Source of the DNA: Mesonia aestuariivivens
Lineage (GTDB): Bacteria; Bacteroidota; Bacteroidia; Flavobacteriales; Flavobacteriaceae
Direction: 5' to 3'
Assembly: GCF_019311235.1 (NCBI RefSeq)
Contig: NZ_JAHWDF010000006.1
Coordinates: 1-64,000, forward strand
Length of the DNA stretch: 64,000 nucleotides
The notes beneath the pieces are model-generated. The model worked only from the letters and a program-made list of their open reading frames with translations. It was not told the origin of the DNA and did not search any database. Positions 8,592 through 17,893 of this stretch are shown one piece after another. Made by a program: the position numbers and the translations under genes. The first letter of the stretch is position 1. Every line of letters starts with the position of its first letter.

Positions 8592-9941
8592 TTAATAGGC
8601 TTTTTCATCACCTTTCACGGCATTATAGATGGTTTGAAATATAATTTTTAAATCTAATAATAACGACCAATTTTCAAGATAAAAAATATCATATCTTACA
8701 CGGCTAATGATATCAAAATCTGTTTCTACCTCTCCTCTAAATCCGCTTGTTTGTGCTAAACCGGTAATGCCAGGTTTTACAAAATGTCTTACCATAAATT
8801 TATCGATACGCTCTGCATACATATGCGTATGACTCACCATATGTGGTCGTGGTCCAACCACAGACATCTCTCCAAAAAGTACATTGATAAACTGAGGCAT
8901 TTCATCTATACTAGTTTTACGCATAAACTTTCCTATTTTAGTGATACGCTTATCATTTTTAGTGGCTTGATGTAAATGCGCTTCAGGATTAAGCCGCATA
9001 GATCTAAATTTATAACAATAAAATTCTTTATAATCTAAACCATTTCTTTTTTGTCTGAAGAAAATTGGCCCCTTGGATTCACTCATTATAAAAATAGCTA
9101 AAATCGGGGTTAACCAAGACATCACTCCTACTAAAACAATTACAGCCATACAGACATCGAATATTCGCTTAATAAACTGATTTAAAGGGTCTTCTATAGG
9201 TATATCTCGTAAGGAGAGTATTGGAAGGTATCCATAATATTCCATTTTTAACCTTCGGGTATAAATCTCTTTATTGTCGGGCAGAAATTTTAAAACTTTT
9301 AGGTTATTATCTGCAAAATGGATTAATCGATTAACCTCTTCATTTTTTAGTGAGGAAATAGAGCAATAGATTTCATCTATTTTTTCATCTAAAATAAACT
9401 GAAAGCAATCTTCTAATTTTTCTTCTTTATTAAATCTAAAAACTGCCTGACATTGATAACCATATTCTGGATTATGATCAAAAAAATCTTGTAAATTTCT
9501 AGTTTTCTTATTGTTGCCGAATATTACCGTTTTTCTATAATTACCACCTAGTCGTTTTCGGTATCTTTTCAAAAGATAGAAAATAGTTAATTTAATCGTT
9601 AATATTAAACTTAATGATTGAACTAAATAGCTAATAATTCTATAAACTGGGCTATTAAGTTCTTGAAAAAAACCAAAAAATGCAAAAACTAAAAGAGAAA
9701 AAAGGGCCGCTTGTAGAAAACTAAGTGATATTATTTTAGTGACTTTAGTAAACCTATAAATCTCATAAAACTGAGATTTAATAGATAGAATTAACCAGCC
9801 TATTGAAATAAATATGGCGTAATTTAAATAATTAATTACTCCAAAATTAAATTGTAACGCCAATAATAGAATACTAGCTAAATCTATAAGATAAGCCAGA
9901 GGTCTTAAATATGCAGAATACCTACCTTGCTTAATTAACAT
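8592..9941 (-). CDS. undecaprenyl-phosphate sugar phosphotransferase (WcaJ-type)
   Basis: This 449-aa polyprenyl glycosylphosphotransferase should transfer a sugar-1-phosphate, often glucose, to undecaprenyl phosphate to start repeat-unit assembly. The N-terminal ~130 residues have four membrane helices. A CoA-binding-like fold follows at ~130-250 (VIFGNNKKTRNL). The C-terminal bacterial sugar-transferase domain has a re-entrant helix at ~258-285, then GPIFFRQKRNGLDYKEF, FRSMRLNPEAH, RKTSIDEMPQFINVL and MSVVGPRPHM. It is the last gene of the polysaccharide cluster in transcription order, 2 bp after the decarboxylase gene. The sugar specificity is not determinable. Confidence 0.92.
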   Translation of the reverse strand: MLIKQGRYSAYLRPLAYLIDLASILLLALQFNFGVINYLNYAIFISIGWLILSIKSQFYEIYRFTKVTKIISLSFLQAALFSLLVFAFFGFFQELNSPVYRIISYLVQSLSLILTIKLTIFYLLKRYRKRLGGNYRKTVIFGNNKKTRNLQDFFDHNPEYGYQCQAVFRFNKEEKLEDCFQFILDEKIDEIYCSISSLKNEEVNRLIHFADNNLKVLKFLPDNKEIYTRRLKMEYYGYLPILSLRDIPIEDPLNQFIKRIFDVCMAVIVLVGVMSWLTPILAIFIMSESKGPIFFRQKRNGLDYKEFYCYKFRSMRLNPEAHLHQATKNDKRITKIGKFMRKTSIDEMPQFINVLFGEMSVVGPRPHMVSHTHMYAERIDKFMVRHFVKPGITGLAQTSGFRGEVETDFDIISRVRYDIFYLENWSLLLDLKIIFQTIYNAVKGDEKAY

Positions 9942-9943
9942 AC

Positions 9944-10933
9944 TTATTTTCTAATATGGTTAGAAAAATCTTTATGATCTTTCTTTGTCAACTCTTCTGG
10001 AGTTAAGCTTTTAAAGTACTTATAAGTTTTTTTCATTCCATCAGCACGATTTACTTTAGGCTCCCAGTTTAATATTTGTTTTGCTTTTCTTATATCGGGT
10101 TGTCTTTGCATAGGATCGTCTTGAGGTAGCGGTTTATAAATAATTTTTTGATGAGTTCCCGTTAATTTGATAATTTCTTCAGCAAAATCTTTGATGCTTA
10201 TTTCATAAGGGTTGCCGATGTTTATCGGTTCTACATAATCACTTAACAACAGCTTATAAATTCCTTCTATTTGATCGTCTACAAAGCAAAAAGATCTAGT
10301 TTGAGAACCGTTTCCAAATACGGTTAAATCTTCTCCTCTCAAGGCTTGCCCTATAAATGCAGGGATTACTCGGCCATCATTTAAACGCATTCTAGGACCG
10401 TAAGTATTAAAAATTCTTACAATTCTGGTCTCTAAACCATGAAAACGATGATAGGCCATGGTGATTGATTCTTGAAAGCGTTTGGCTTCATCATACACAC
10501 CTCTTGGTCCTATTGTATTTACATTACCATAGTAATCTTCTGTTTGGGGGTGCACTAATGGGTCTCCGTAGATTTCAGAAGTGCTGGCTATTAATATTCT
10601 TGCATTTTTTTCTTTCGCCAAGCCTAAAAGGTTGTGTGTACCTAACGAACCTACTTTTAAAGTTTGAATAGGGATTTTTAAATAATCTATGGGACTCGCT
10701 GGTGAGGCAAAATGTAATATATAATCTAGCTTACCAGGAATATGGACGAAGTTGGTGACATCATGCGTATGAAACACAAAATTCTCATCTCCAAAAAGAT
10801 GTTCAATATTCTTTAAATCTCCCGTAATAAGGTTGTCCATACCGATGACTTCATAACCTTCAGCAATAAATTTATCACAAAGGTGAGAACCTAAAAACCC
10901 TGCTGCTCCTGTTATTAAAATTCGTTTAGACAT
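9944..10933 (-). CDS. UDP-glucuronate decarboxylase (UDP-xylose synthase)
   Basis: This extended short-chain dehydrogenase (329 aa) has the NAD-binding motif [10 protein letters not shown] at residues 8-17, catalytic S117/T118 region ASTSEIYG (116-123) and Y147-x-x-x-K151. The combination [10 protein letters not shown] (75-84), [10 protein letters not shown] and [10 protein letters not shown] is typical of UXS enzymes, which convert UDP-glucuronate to UDP-xylose. The UDP-glucose dehydrogenase that makes its substrate lies directly upstream (26 bp), so the pair forms a UDP-glucose to UDP-glucuronate to UDP-xylose route feeding the polymer. Confidence 0.9.
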   Translation of the reverse strand: MSKRILITGAAGFLGSHLCDKFIAEGYEVIGMDNLITGDLKNIEHLFGDENFVFHTHDVTNFVHIPGKLDYILHFASPASPIDYLKIPIQTLKVGSLGTHNLLGLAKEKNARILIASTSEIYGDPLVHPQTEDYYGNVNTIGPRGVYDEAKRFQESITMAYHRFHGLETRIVRIFNTYGPRMRLNDGRVIPAFIGQALRGEDLTVFGNGSQTRSFCFVDDQIEGIYKLLLSDYVEPINIGNPYEISIKDFAEEIIKLTGTHQKIIYKPLPQDDPMQRQPDIRKAKQILNWEPKVNRADGMKKTYKYFKSLTPEELTKKDHKDFSNHIRK

Positions 10934-10958
10934 ACTATACTAATAGTTTCAAAATAGA

Positions 10959-12371
10959 TTAAAGATCTTTACCTTTTCCTATTTTATAACATACAAAACC
11001 AATATTTTCTAGCTCTTCGATATTTAAAATTCCTCGTCCGTCAAATAAAAATGCTGGTTTTTGCATGCGGTCATATAATTTTTGCCAATCATAAGTTTTA
11101 AACTCATCCCATTCAGTTAATACTGCAATTGCGTGAGCATTTTCACAAGCTCTATAAGGGTCTTGGTGTACGGTTAGCCCTTCTCTATTGTCTTTAGATG
11201 AACGTGTATTTAAATAGTCTAAATCGGTATACATTTGCTGTTCTTCAACTTTTGGATCGTATACATCAATTTGAGATTGTTCATTTAATAATTCATCAGC
11301 AACATAAATTGCAGCAGACTCTCTGGTGTCGTTAGTGTCTTTTTTAAACGCCCAACCTAAAAAAGCAATCTTCTTTCCAGATACTGTATTAAATAATGTA
11401 CTGATTATATGATGTGCAAAACGTCTTTTTTGATGGTCGTTCATTAAAATTACTTGTTCCCAATAATCCGCTACTTCAGTTAAGCCATAAGATTTAGCAA
11501 TATAAACTAAATTAAGAATATCTTTTTGAAAGCAAGATCCTCCAAAACCAACAGACGATTTTAAAAATTTAGAGCCGATGCGCGAATCCATACCAATTGC
11601 TTTGGCTACTTCATTTACATCTGCTCCTGTTTTCTCACATAATTCTGAAAGTGAGTTTATAGAAGAGACGCGCTGTGCCAAAAAGGCATTTGCCGTAAGC
11701 TTTGAGAGTTCTGACGACCAAACATTGGTAGTTAAGATTTGTTCTTTATTTACCCAATTAGCATATATATTTACTAAAGATTCTATAGCATCGTTGCCTT
11801 CTGAAGTAGAGGTGTCTCCGCCAATTAAAACACGATCAGGATCTAGTAAATCTTCTATAGCAGTACCTTCTGCTAGAAACTCTGGATTTGATAATATTTG
11901 AAATTTAACTTTGCTCCCATTACCCGTATTATCTAAAATACTTTTGATAGCTGAGGCGGTTCTTACGGGAAGGGTAGATTTTTCTACTACAATTTTATCT
12001 GAAGTTGCTACACGAGCAATTTGCCTTGCACATAATTCTATATATTTTAAATCTGCTGCCATTCCTTTACCTTTTCCGTAAGTTTTGGTAGGCGTGTTTA
12101 CAGAAATAAAAATCATATCAGCTTGGTCTATCGCTTGATCTACATGAGTTGAAAAAAACAAATTTCTTCCTCTAGCTTCTCCTACAATTTTATCTAAACC
12201 TGGCTCATAAACTGGAAGTTTTTCTAAGTTAGAATCATTCCAAGCTTCAATTCGTTTTTCATTAATGTCTACAACGGTAACTTGAATATGCGGACATTTT
12301 TGTGCAATGACTGCCATGGTAGGACCTCCTACGTAACCAGCGCCAATACAACAAATATTTTTTATTTTCAT
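10959..12371 (-). CDS. UDP-glucose 6-dehydrogenase
   Basis: At 470 aa this is the longer, eukaryote-like form of UDP-glucose dehydrogenase. The NAD motif [16 protein letters not shown] covers residues 8-23, the substrate loop [11 protein letters not shown] is at 129-139, [20 protein letters not shown] is at 162-181, and the catalytic Cys280 sits in [12 protein letters not shown]. It oxidises UDP-glucose to UDP-glucuronate with two NAD+. It sits 5 bp after the WecG-type gene and before the decarboxylase, consistent with a nucleotide-sugar supply role in the cluster. Confidence 0.95.
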   Translation of the reverse strand: MKIKNICCIGAGYVGGPTMAVIAQKCPHIQVTVVDINEKRIEAWNDSNLEKLPVYEPGLDKIVGEARGRNLFFSTHVDQAIDQADMIFISVNTPTKTYGKGKGMAADLKYIELCARQIARVATSDKIVVEKSTLPVRTASAIKSILDNTGNGSKVKFQILSNPEFLAEGTAIEDLLDPDRVLIGGDTSTSEGNDAIESLVNIYANWVNKEQILTTNVWSSELSKLTANAFLAQRVSSINSLSELCEKTGADVNEVAKAIGMDSRIGSKFLKSSVGFGGSCFQKDILNLVYIAKSYGLTEVADYWEQVILMNDHQKRRFAHHIISTLFNTVSGKKIAFLGWAFKKDTNDTRESAAIYVADELLNEQSQIDVYDPKVEEQQMYTDLDYLNTRSSKDNREGLTVHQDPYRACENAHAIAVLTEWDEFKTYDWQKLYDRMQKPAFLFDGRGILNIEELENIGFVCYKIGKGKDL

Positions 12372-12376
12372 CTTGT

Positions 12377-13114
12377 TTACTTTAACTTTTCTTTAAAAAC
12401 CAAAGATATAAACTTCGCGTTTCCTATTAGATATCTTTTCCACATTCTGCGAGGTTCTTGTAAAAATCTATAGAACCATTCTAATCCTGAAGACTGCATC
12501 CATAGTGGTGCGCGTTTTGTTTTTCCTGAAATAACGTCAAAACTTCCACCGACTCCCATGATAAAATTAACAGCTTTTAGCGATTCTTTGTGAGTGTGTA
12601 AAAATATCTCTTTTTTAGGGGAACTCATGGCGACAAACAACATATTTGCTCCGCTATTTGCTATATTTTTCACGATTTCAGGTTCTTCTTCAGTTGAAAA
12701 ATAACCGTGATGTGCTCCTGCTATAATTTCAGGTTCGTATTGCTGCTGAATAATTTCTGTAAGTCCTTCTAAAACTTCTGGTGTTGCTCCTAACAAATAG
12801 ACCTTGTACTTTTTTTCTGTTGCTAATGCTAATAAATTTGTAAATAAATCAATCCCTGCAACCCGCTCTTTTAAAGGTTTGTTTAATAGTTTAGAAGCCC
12901 AAATTACGGCTTGTCCATCTGCATTTATCACATCTGCTTCATTAACACCTTGCCTTAAAGCTTTATCTTTTTGAAGGGCAACAATTTTACCCGCATTTAC
13001 TACCGTATGATGAATTTGTTTTTGCTGCTCGATACATTGCGAAACTAATTGCAATGTTTCTTTCATGGTTAGGTTATCTATTTTAGTATTTAAAATATGT
13101 ATGCTAGAAATCAT
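12377..13114 (-). CDS. WecG/TagA/CpsF family glycosyltransferase
   Basis: The protein is 245 aa, the normal length. It has [10 protein letters not shown] (38-47), the catalytic-Asp region [14 protein letters not shown] (64-77, Asp66), RVAGIDLF (84-91) and the family signature [18 protein letters not shown] (186-203) followed by [19 protein letters not shown]. Members such as TagA and WecG add the second sugar (ManNAc or ManNAcA) to undecaprenyl-linked GlcNAc. It overlaps the start-proximal end of the preceding gene by 11 bp (13104-13114), so the two are translationally coupled. The acceptor and donor here are unknown. Confidence 0.92.
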   Translation of the reverse strand: MISSIHILNTKIDNLTMKETLQLVSQCIEQQKQIHHTVVNAGKIVALQKDKALRQGVNEADVINADGQAVIWASKLLNKPLKERVAGIDLFTNLLALATEKKYKVYLLGATPEVLEGLTEIIQQQYEPEIIAGAHHGYFSTEEEPEIVKNIANSGANMLFVAMSSPKKEIFLHTHKESLKAVNFIMGVGGSFDVISGKTKRAPLWMQSSGLEWFYRFLQEPRRMWKRYLIGNAKFISLVFKEKLK

Positions 13115-14303
13115 GAAATTCTGATTGTGAAATGTCTAAAAAATAAAAGGAAAATGCATAAAACATCCAAGATTGTGCCCAACGCATGTAAGGAATTTTA
13201 GAGGATATGTTTTTTCGCTTTTGATAATAAAAATAACCTTCTGAAGACTGCATATGATTTATAGTCCATTTCAAAACTCGATCGACTAAATCTTTATGTT
13301 GATGTAAAAGGTTTAATTTACTTAGCGTGATAATTAATTGTGCAGGAGCATGTATGTCTATGGGGTAAAGCTGGTTATTATAATATTTAGACATTCCTTC
13401 TTCTGTGAAAAATGTTTCTAAATAATAATTTGTCCCCAAAATTAAATGATTCTGAAATGATAAATCTTCAGATACTTTTTGATACGCAAAAATACATTCT
13501 AAATTATAACCCGTATGAAAGTTATCTATCCATTGATGAAAAGGAAGAGTTCCATAAGCCCAAGCTCCATTTTCTTGCTGTTTATTACATACATATTGTA
13601 CTATTTTTTTTGAAAGAATAAGCAGCTCTTCATCTTTAATAAATTCATATAGTAAACAAAGTGTTTTAGCTCCCAATAACCCAGCATTAAAAACTTGAGT
13701 ATTGTCTAAAGGGGAATAAGAAAGCGTAAAATTTTTATTTTCATCATAGGTTTTATTCAAATCTATTGTGATGAATTTTTCAATACTTTTTAATGTATCT
13801 AATACCTGCACGCTATTAGTGATTCTATAGGACGCAATAAGCGCTTCTGCCACAAAAGAAGTAGCCACAACTGTAGGTGTATGTTTAGGTTGAAAAAAAG
13901 CGCGGGCTTGCCAATCAAAATTATATCCCCAACAGGCACCTGAGTAACCCTTAGTTTGTTTTTCCAAAATTAACTGAGTTAATTTTTCAATATAATTTAA
14001 ATATTCTTTTTTTGGAGATTGCTCATACATATTGCAATAACCAATTAAAAAAAGAGCTAAGCCTTTAGGGTTATGTGCTTTATCTACTCCTACTAATTTT
14101 CTGAAATTAACAGGTAAACGCTTAAAAGTCTGAATCCAAGCTAACCTAATAAACCTGTTTTTATTAAAATACGGTAATTTTTGAAACAGACTACTATTTA
14201 GTCCATCATAAGGGTCCCAGCCTTTAAAATCTTCTTTCTCACAAAAATCTTTGAGCTGTTTAAAGCTATTTTTAAAATTTGTATACAAATCAATATTTTT
14301 CAT
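13104..14303 (-). CDS. alpha/alpha-toroid-like protein of polysaccharide cluster
   Basis: This 399-aa protein is helical, rich in Trp and Tyr, and has repeated helix pairs of ~55 residues such as NPKGLALFLIGYCNMY, TPTVVATSFVAEALIASYRI, NTQVFNAGLLGAKTLCLLYEF and DNFHTGYNLECIFAYQKV. This is the look of an (alpha/alpha)6 toroid, as in prenyltransferases, glycoside hydrolases and uronyl epimerases. GACWGYNFDWQARAFFQPK (residues ~125-143) is strongly patterned and may line an active site. Related proteins are sometimes mislabelled delta-aminolevulinic acid dehydratase, which has a different (TIM-barrel) fold. It overlaps the ligase gene by 14 bp and the WecG gene by 11 bp. Polymer modification is plausible but unproven. 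Confidence 0.72.
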   Translation of the reverse strand: MKNIDLYTNFKNSFKQLKDFCEKEDFKGWDPYDGLNSSLFQKLPYFNKNRFIRLAWIQTFKRLPVNFRKLVGVDKAHNPKGLALFLIGYCNMYEQSPKKEYLNYIEKLTQLILEKQTKGYSGACWGYNFDWQARAFFQPKHTPTVVATSFVAEALIASYRITNSVQVLDTLKSIEKFITIDLNKTYDENKNFTLSYSPLDNTQVFNAGLLGAKTLCLLYEFIKDEELLILSKKIVQYVCNKQQENGAWAYGTLPFHQWIDNFHTGYNLECIFAYQKVSEDLSFQNHLILGTNYYLETFFTEEGMSKYYNNQLYPIDIHAPAQLIITLSKLNLLHQHKDLVDRVLKWTINHMQSSEGYFYYQKRKNISSKIPYMRWAQSWMFYAFSFYFLDISQSEFHDF

Positions 14304-15525
14304 TTGACTTATTTAGCAATTTTTTATTACTAAAAAAAAGTAAATTACATAACAATGCCACTATAAAGATGCCTGACTGACGTTCTAAAATTGATTCTGT
14401 TAACGAATAAATTGTGAAAAGTAAGACTACTAGAATTCCAAAAATATCATTTATTCTAATAGAATAAACCAGTGTCATTAATAACAAGCAAATATATGCT
14501 AATATCGCTATTAAACCATTAGCCATTAAAAATTCTATATATTGATTGTGGGCATTATACTTTCTTTGGTAGCCTGCTTTAAAATCGTTTTTTAAATATT
14601 GTTTATATAAATTTTCTTTTCCATCCCCTGTACCTTTTCCTATCATATAGTCTATGCCTGATAAAGTTTCTAAGGCAGATTTCCAGTGAATTAATCTAGT
14701 ATTAAATTCGTTATTCTCTGCTAATTTTTCTGGATTATTATGTATAGACTCAAAACGACTTACATAATTACTGCTAAAAAGTAATGTACTTAACAATGAT
14801 GCAACTATTAATATACTTAAAAAAAACTTCTCTTTTTTTTGTGTAATTGTTGTTTTGACGTAATAAACTGTTATAAGCATAAGAGCTATAATTGCTATTC
14901 GCACGCTTAATAAGTAAATAAATAACAATAAGAAAATTATACAAACAATCGAAAAAGTCTTCGATGTTTTTTTTAGGTATAATAAATCATATAAAAAATA
15001 GCTAATAGCAATAACACAATATAAAGAGTAATAAGTAGTGTGTTTATTTAAAACAATCGAAAGTTTTTCGTAAATAAAATAATCTCCCATACCCGAAAAA
15101 AAGATGTACAGTGATTTCAAAAGACTAAATATTGCCATTAATACTACTGAGACACTAAACAATTTTATAAAATTATATTTCTTATTAAATAAAAAAGAAG
15201 GAGAAGTAGCTAAAAGAATGGGAAATAATAAAAAAGGTAATTTATCTTTTAATTGTCCTAATCCTTCTAAAAAATCTTTAGTGTAGAGCATCCCTACAAG
15301 CATTACAAAAAAAATTGTGCTTAATAATAATATATTTTTAATGTTTTTTTTAAACAATACTATTTTTTCCGAAAATGAATTAATGCCAAGCCATGCAATA
15401 ATAAATAAAATTAAAGCCTGGCTACTCAGGCTATATTTTGGCATGGGAAGTGTAATGAAAACTAGCCCCATACTCCAAAGAAAAAAATCTTCTTTAAACT
15501 TAGTAATCTTCATTAATTTTATCAT
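14290..15525 (-). CDS. O-antigen ligase family membrane protein
   Basis: The protein has 411 aa with about 11-12 predicted membrane helices. The long periplasmic loop near residues 255-330 holds the Wzy_C-type signature: NTRLIHWKSALETL, GKGTGDGKENLY and YNAHNQYIEFLMANGLIAI, with the conserved Arg and the H-N-Q-Y motif. Such proteins join undecaprenyl-linked polymers to an acceptor (WaaL) or polymerise units (Wzy). Because a second polymerase-like protein is encoded at 18972-20201, this one is more likely the ligase, although the two roles cannot be separated by sequence alone. It overlaps the upstream SGNH gene by 26 bp. Confidence 0.85.
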   Translation of the reverse strand: MIKLMKITKFKEDFFLWSMGLVFITLPMPKYSLSSQALILFIIAWLGINSFSEKIVLFKKNIKNILLLSTIFFVMLVGMLYTKDFLEGLGQLKDKLPFLLFPILLATSPSFLFNKKYNFIKLFSVSVVLMAIFSLLKSLYIFFSGMGDYFIYEKLSIVLNKHTTYYSLYCVIAISYFLYDLLYLKKTSKTFSIVCIIFLLLFIYLLSVRIAIIALMLITVYYVKTTITQKKEKFFLSILIVASLLSTLLFSSNYVSRFESIHNNPEKLAENNEFNTRLIHWKSALETLSGIDYMIGKGTGDGKENLYKQYLKNDFKAGYQRKYNAHNQYIEFLMANGLIAILAYICLLLMTLVYSIRINDIFGILVVLLFTIYSLTESILERQSGIFIVALLCNLLFFSNKKLLNKSNEKY

Positions 15526-16441
15526 TAATATAATTTATCAAAATTTTATAAGCTTTAGTTTTATAGTGTATTTTGTCTGAACCAATTAAGCTTTTAAAAT
15601 TATTCTTCAACATAATACCATAAAAATCTATGATATAAGCTTGACCATTTACTAAACTAGATAGTTCTTTATTAAATCTTTTATTTGCAATATTTCTTTC
15701 CTGATCTGTTGAAGGGGGTAAATTAATTATAAAAATTTTAGCCTGTGGATTTTTATATTTAAGATCGTTGACAAGTGATTGAAACCCAAAAGTTTTATCC
15801 TTAATATTTAATAATTTTTCGTGAGTACCTAAAGAAACTAAATAGACATCTGCTTTGGGTATTTGATCAGTTTTTTTTAATATCTTTTTTGAATTGGCTA
15901 GAATACCACCATTATAAGGGTAACCGTATAAGTCGGTTTGTTCACCTACAAAATAGAGGTCATTGTTCTTTTCTTTTAACCATTTTCTGAAGCTTCTCCC
16001 TCCTTGCCATAAAAGCTGGGAGTCTGTAATTATATTAATCTTTATATTCCCTGATTGAATTAATGGTAAATCTATGATGTTTGCAGTGAATTTATGAGAA
16101 GGTTTTGGTTGATTTAAAATCCAAAAGCCTCCAGTAAATTTAATTAGCCCATTCTCAATATAAGCATTTTCATAATTAAAATAGTATGCTTTTTTATTCT
16201 GCACTAATTGCAAAGAATTATCATCAATAGAAGTGATATCTTTTGATGTATAAAGAGCAAGATAATCTGTACTTAATGAGTCTATTTTGACTTCTCCCAA
16301 TTTTTGTTCAATTTTAATAGCATCAAAATCATAATTGAATTGCCAAAAATTCTCTTTACGTTTTTCTAAAAAATCTACTGTTAAGTAAATAATTAACGCA
16401 AAAAATGTAAGCCAGATAAATTTTTTAGGTAAAGGTCTCAT
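15500..16441 (-). CDS. membrane-anchored SGNH-like protein, degenerate motif set
   Basis: This 313-aa protein has one N-terminal membrane anchor (residues ~8-24) and a periplasmic body. A beta-rich domain fills ~35-125, followed by an SGNH-like domain: TDSQ at 139-142 (block I, usually GDSx), GTHE at 205-208 (block III, usually GxND), and DKIH at 289-292 (block V, DxxH). The Ser, Asp and His of the triad remain, but the oxyanion Asn of block III is replaced. It shares this architecture and the phrase 'FVG-x-x-TDxxxYP' with the next gene upstream. A role in O-acylation or deacylation of the polymer is inferred from context. Confidence 0.7.
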   Translation of the reverse strand: MRPLPKKFIWLTFFALIIYLTVDFLEKRKENFWQFNYDFDAIKIEQKLGEVKIDSLSTDYLALYTSKDITSIDDNSLQLVQNKKAYYFNYENAYIENGLIKFTGGFWILNQPKPSHKFTANIIDLPLIQSGNIKINIITDSQLLWQGGRSFRKWLKEKNNDLYFVGEQTDLYGYPYNGGILANSKKILKKTDQIPKADVYLVSLGTHEKLLNIKDKTFGFQSLVNDLKYKNPQAKIFIINLPPSTDQERNIANKRFNKELSSLVNGQAYIIDFYGIMLKNNFKSLIGSDKIHYKTKAYKILINYINDKINEDY

Positions 16442-16449
16442 GACTATAA

Positions 16450-17466
16450 TTAATCCTTTTGATAGTTAATTGCAGAGGTTATTTGTTTTGCCATTAAATA
16501 TACCCCTTCTTTGTTTGGGTGTAACCCATCTGCTGTTAAATATTTACTTTTCCAATTTTTTTCATCTCTCATTTTCTCTCCAATATTTACTACAGATATA
16601 TGGTTATTGTTTTCGATAAACGTTAATACGTTTTCTTTAAGTTTTTTGTTAAACTTATCTCGTTCTCTATTTGCCGTTGGTAATGGAGTTAAATAAAAAA
16701 TTTTGGCGTTAGGGGATTTTTGAAGTAAATGAGCAATTATTCTTTTTATATTATTAAATGATTCTGAGATATCTTCTTGCCAATCGTTAGTTCCAATAAG
16801 TAAAGTATAATAATCTGCTTCAGGCACTTTATTTATCCTTGCTAATAGCTCTCCTGTAGAATCTCCACCTTCTGCTTCATGAGGATAAGAAAAAATATCT
16901 GTATTGCTACCTACAAAGAAAAAATCTGGATTTAATATATGAAGTTGCTTTCTTAATATTGAAGCTTCAGACCACCAAGTTTGACTATCACCAATAGTAC
17001 AAATTCTTAATTTCCCTTGTTGCTCTTTGTCAATTTTTATCGATTCTATAATATACTCTTTAAACTCTTGATCTAATTTGAAATCGTTATAAAACCAATT
17101 TAAATTAGAAATTATATTTTTATTTTCTGCATAATTAATCCAACCAAACCTAAAGAAACCAGTATTCCCCTCTTTATCACTTATTCTATATAATCCATTA
17201 AAATTAAAATCTCTCAAATTATCGTTATATAATAGCGGATTGGTAATTTTAGGGTGTTTACTTGAAAACTCTAATTTATTTCCTTTAACTTTTATAAAAT
17301 ATGTACCTACCGTATCTATAACTTTTATAGAATTAGGTAGTTTTTCGAATTCGTTTTTCGAATTCGAAAAACTACAAGAAATAAGTACAATCAAGATAAA
17401 ACTTGATGAAAATCTTACTAGATTTTTTTTTAAAGATTGAGAATGTGTGTTAAAAAAAATAATCAT
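16450..17466 (-). CDS. SGNH-hydrolase-domain lipoprotein
   Basis: The open frame extends to 17532, but I prefer ATG 17464-17466: it gives a lipoprotein signal (hydrophobic FILIVLISC, Cys31) and avoids a 56-bp overlap with the previous gene. Numbered from that start (338 aa), a beta-rich domain covers ~45-140. The SGNH domain has GDSQTWW (159-165), GTND (225-228) and DGLHPN (313-318), all canonical esterase blocks. It would sit in the periplasm or on the outer membrane and could remove or transfer acyl groups on the polymer. A perfect palindrome TCGAATTCG is repeated just after the lipobox codons (17345-17370). Confidence 0.82.
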   Translation of the reverse strand: MIIFFNTHSQSLKKNLVRFSSSFILIVLISCSFSNSKNEFEKLPNSIKVIDTVGTYFIKVKGNKLEFSSKHPKITNPLLYNDNLRDFNFNGLYRISDKEGNTGFFRFGWINYAENKNIISNLNWFYNDFKLDQEFKEYIIESIKIDKEQQGKLRICTIGDSQTWWSEASILRKQLHILNPDFFFVGSNTDIFSYPHEAEGGDSTGELLARINKVPEADYYTLLIGTNDWQEDISESFNNIKRIIAHLLQKSPNAKIFYLTPLPTANRERDKFNKKLKENVLTFIENNNHISVVNIGEKMRDEKNWKSKYLTADGLHPNKEGVYLMAKQITSAINYQKD

Positions 17467-17476
17467 TTTCAATATC

Positions 17477-17893
17477 TTATTTAATAATTTTTGCAGGAAC
17501 ACCTGCGACAGTACAATTGTCTGGCACATCATTTATGACTACAGCATTTGCCCCAATAATTACATTGTCACCAATAGAAATTGGACCTAAAATTTTAGCT
17601 CCAGTTGCAATATAAACATTATTACCAATTACGGGTACTTTATCATAAGGAGCCTTCCCCCCAATAGTTACGTTGGTGCCTATTAAACAATTTTTTCCTA
17701 ATACACATCTTTTATGAATAACTACTCCAATACCACCATAACCAAAAGAAGATCCTTTTCCTATCTTGCATTGATAAGGAACGCTAGAATTATAAATTAA
17801 AAAAATAAAAAGTTTTATTATTGATGGAATGAAAGGAACTCTTTTTTGGTAAAAAAAATTTGCCCAATTATAAAATTTATAAAGATTTATCAT
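17477..17893 (-). CDS. serine acetyltransferase-like hexapeptide acyltransferase
   Basis: The 138-aa protein lacks the N-terminal domain of true CysE. Residues ~45-138 form a left-handed beta-helix of hexapeptide repeats: GYGGIGVVIHKRCVLG, NCLIGTNVTIGG, NVYIATGAKILGPISIGDNVIIGANAVV and the capping VAGVPAKIIK. The likely catalytic His is in VVIHKRC. Short forms like this in capsule loci use acetyl-CoA to acetylate sugars or serine, so sugar O-acetylation is the likelier role. It overlaps the downstream end of the GT4 gene by 4 bp (17890-17893). Confidence 0.82.
   Translation of the reverse strand: MINLYKFYNWANFFYQKRVPFIPSIIKLFIFLIYNSSVPYQCKIGKGSSFGYGGIGVVIHKRCVLGKNCLIGTNVTIGGKAPYDKVPVIGNNVYIATGAKILGPISIGDNVIIGANAVVINDVPDNCTVAGVPAKIIK

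Noticed and set aside
11578-11901. 107-aa open frame on the plus strand
   Set aside because: It is antisense to the UDP-glucose dehydrogenase gene and has no recognisable domain; it is a shadow of that gene's codon pattern.
13104-14303. delta-aminolevulinic acid dehydratase
   Set aside because: The protein is all-helical with repeated helix pairs and lacks the Lys-containing TIM-barrel motifs of HemB.
17341-17375. repeated TCGAATTCG palindrome as an operator or mobile-element end
   Set aside because: It lies inside the coding region just after the lipobox and is explained by the codons for SNSKNEFEK; no second element end is present.
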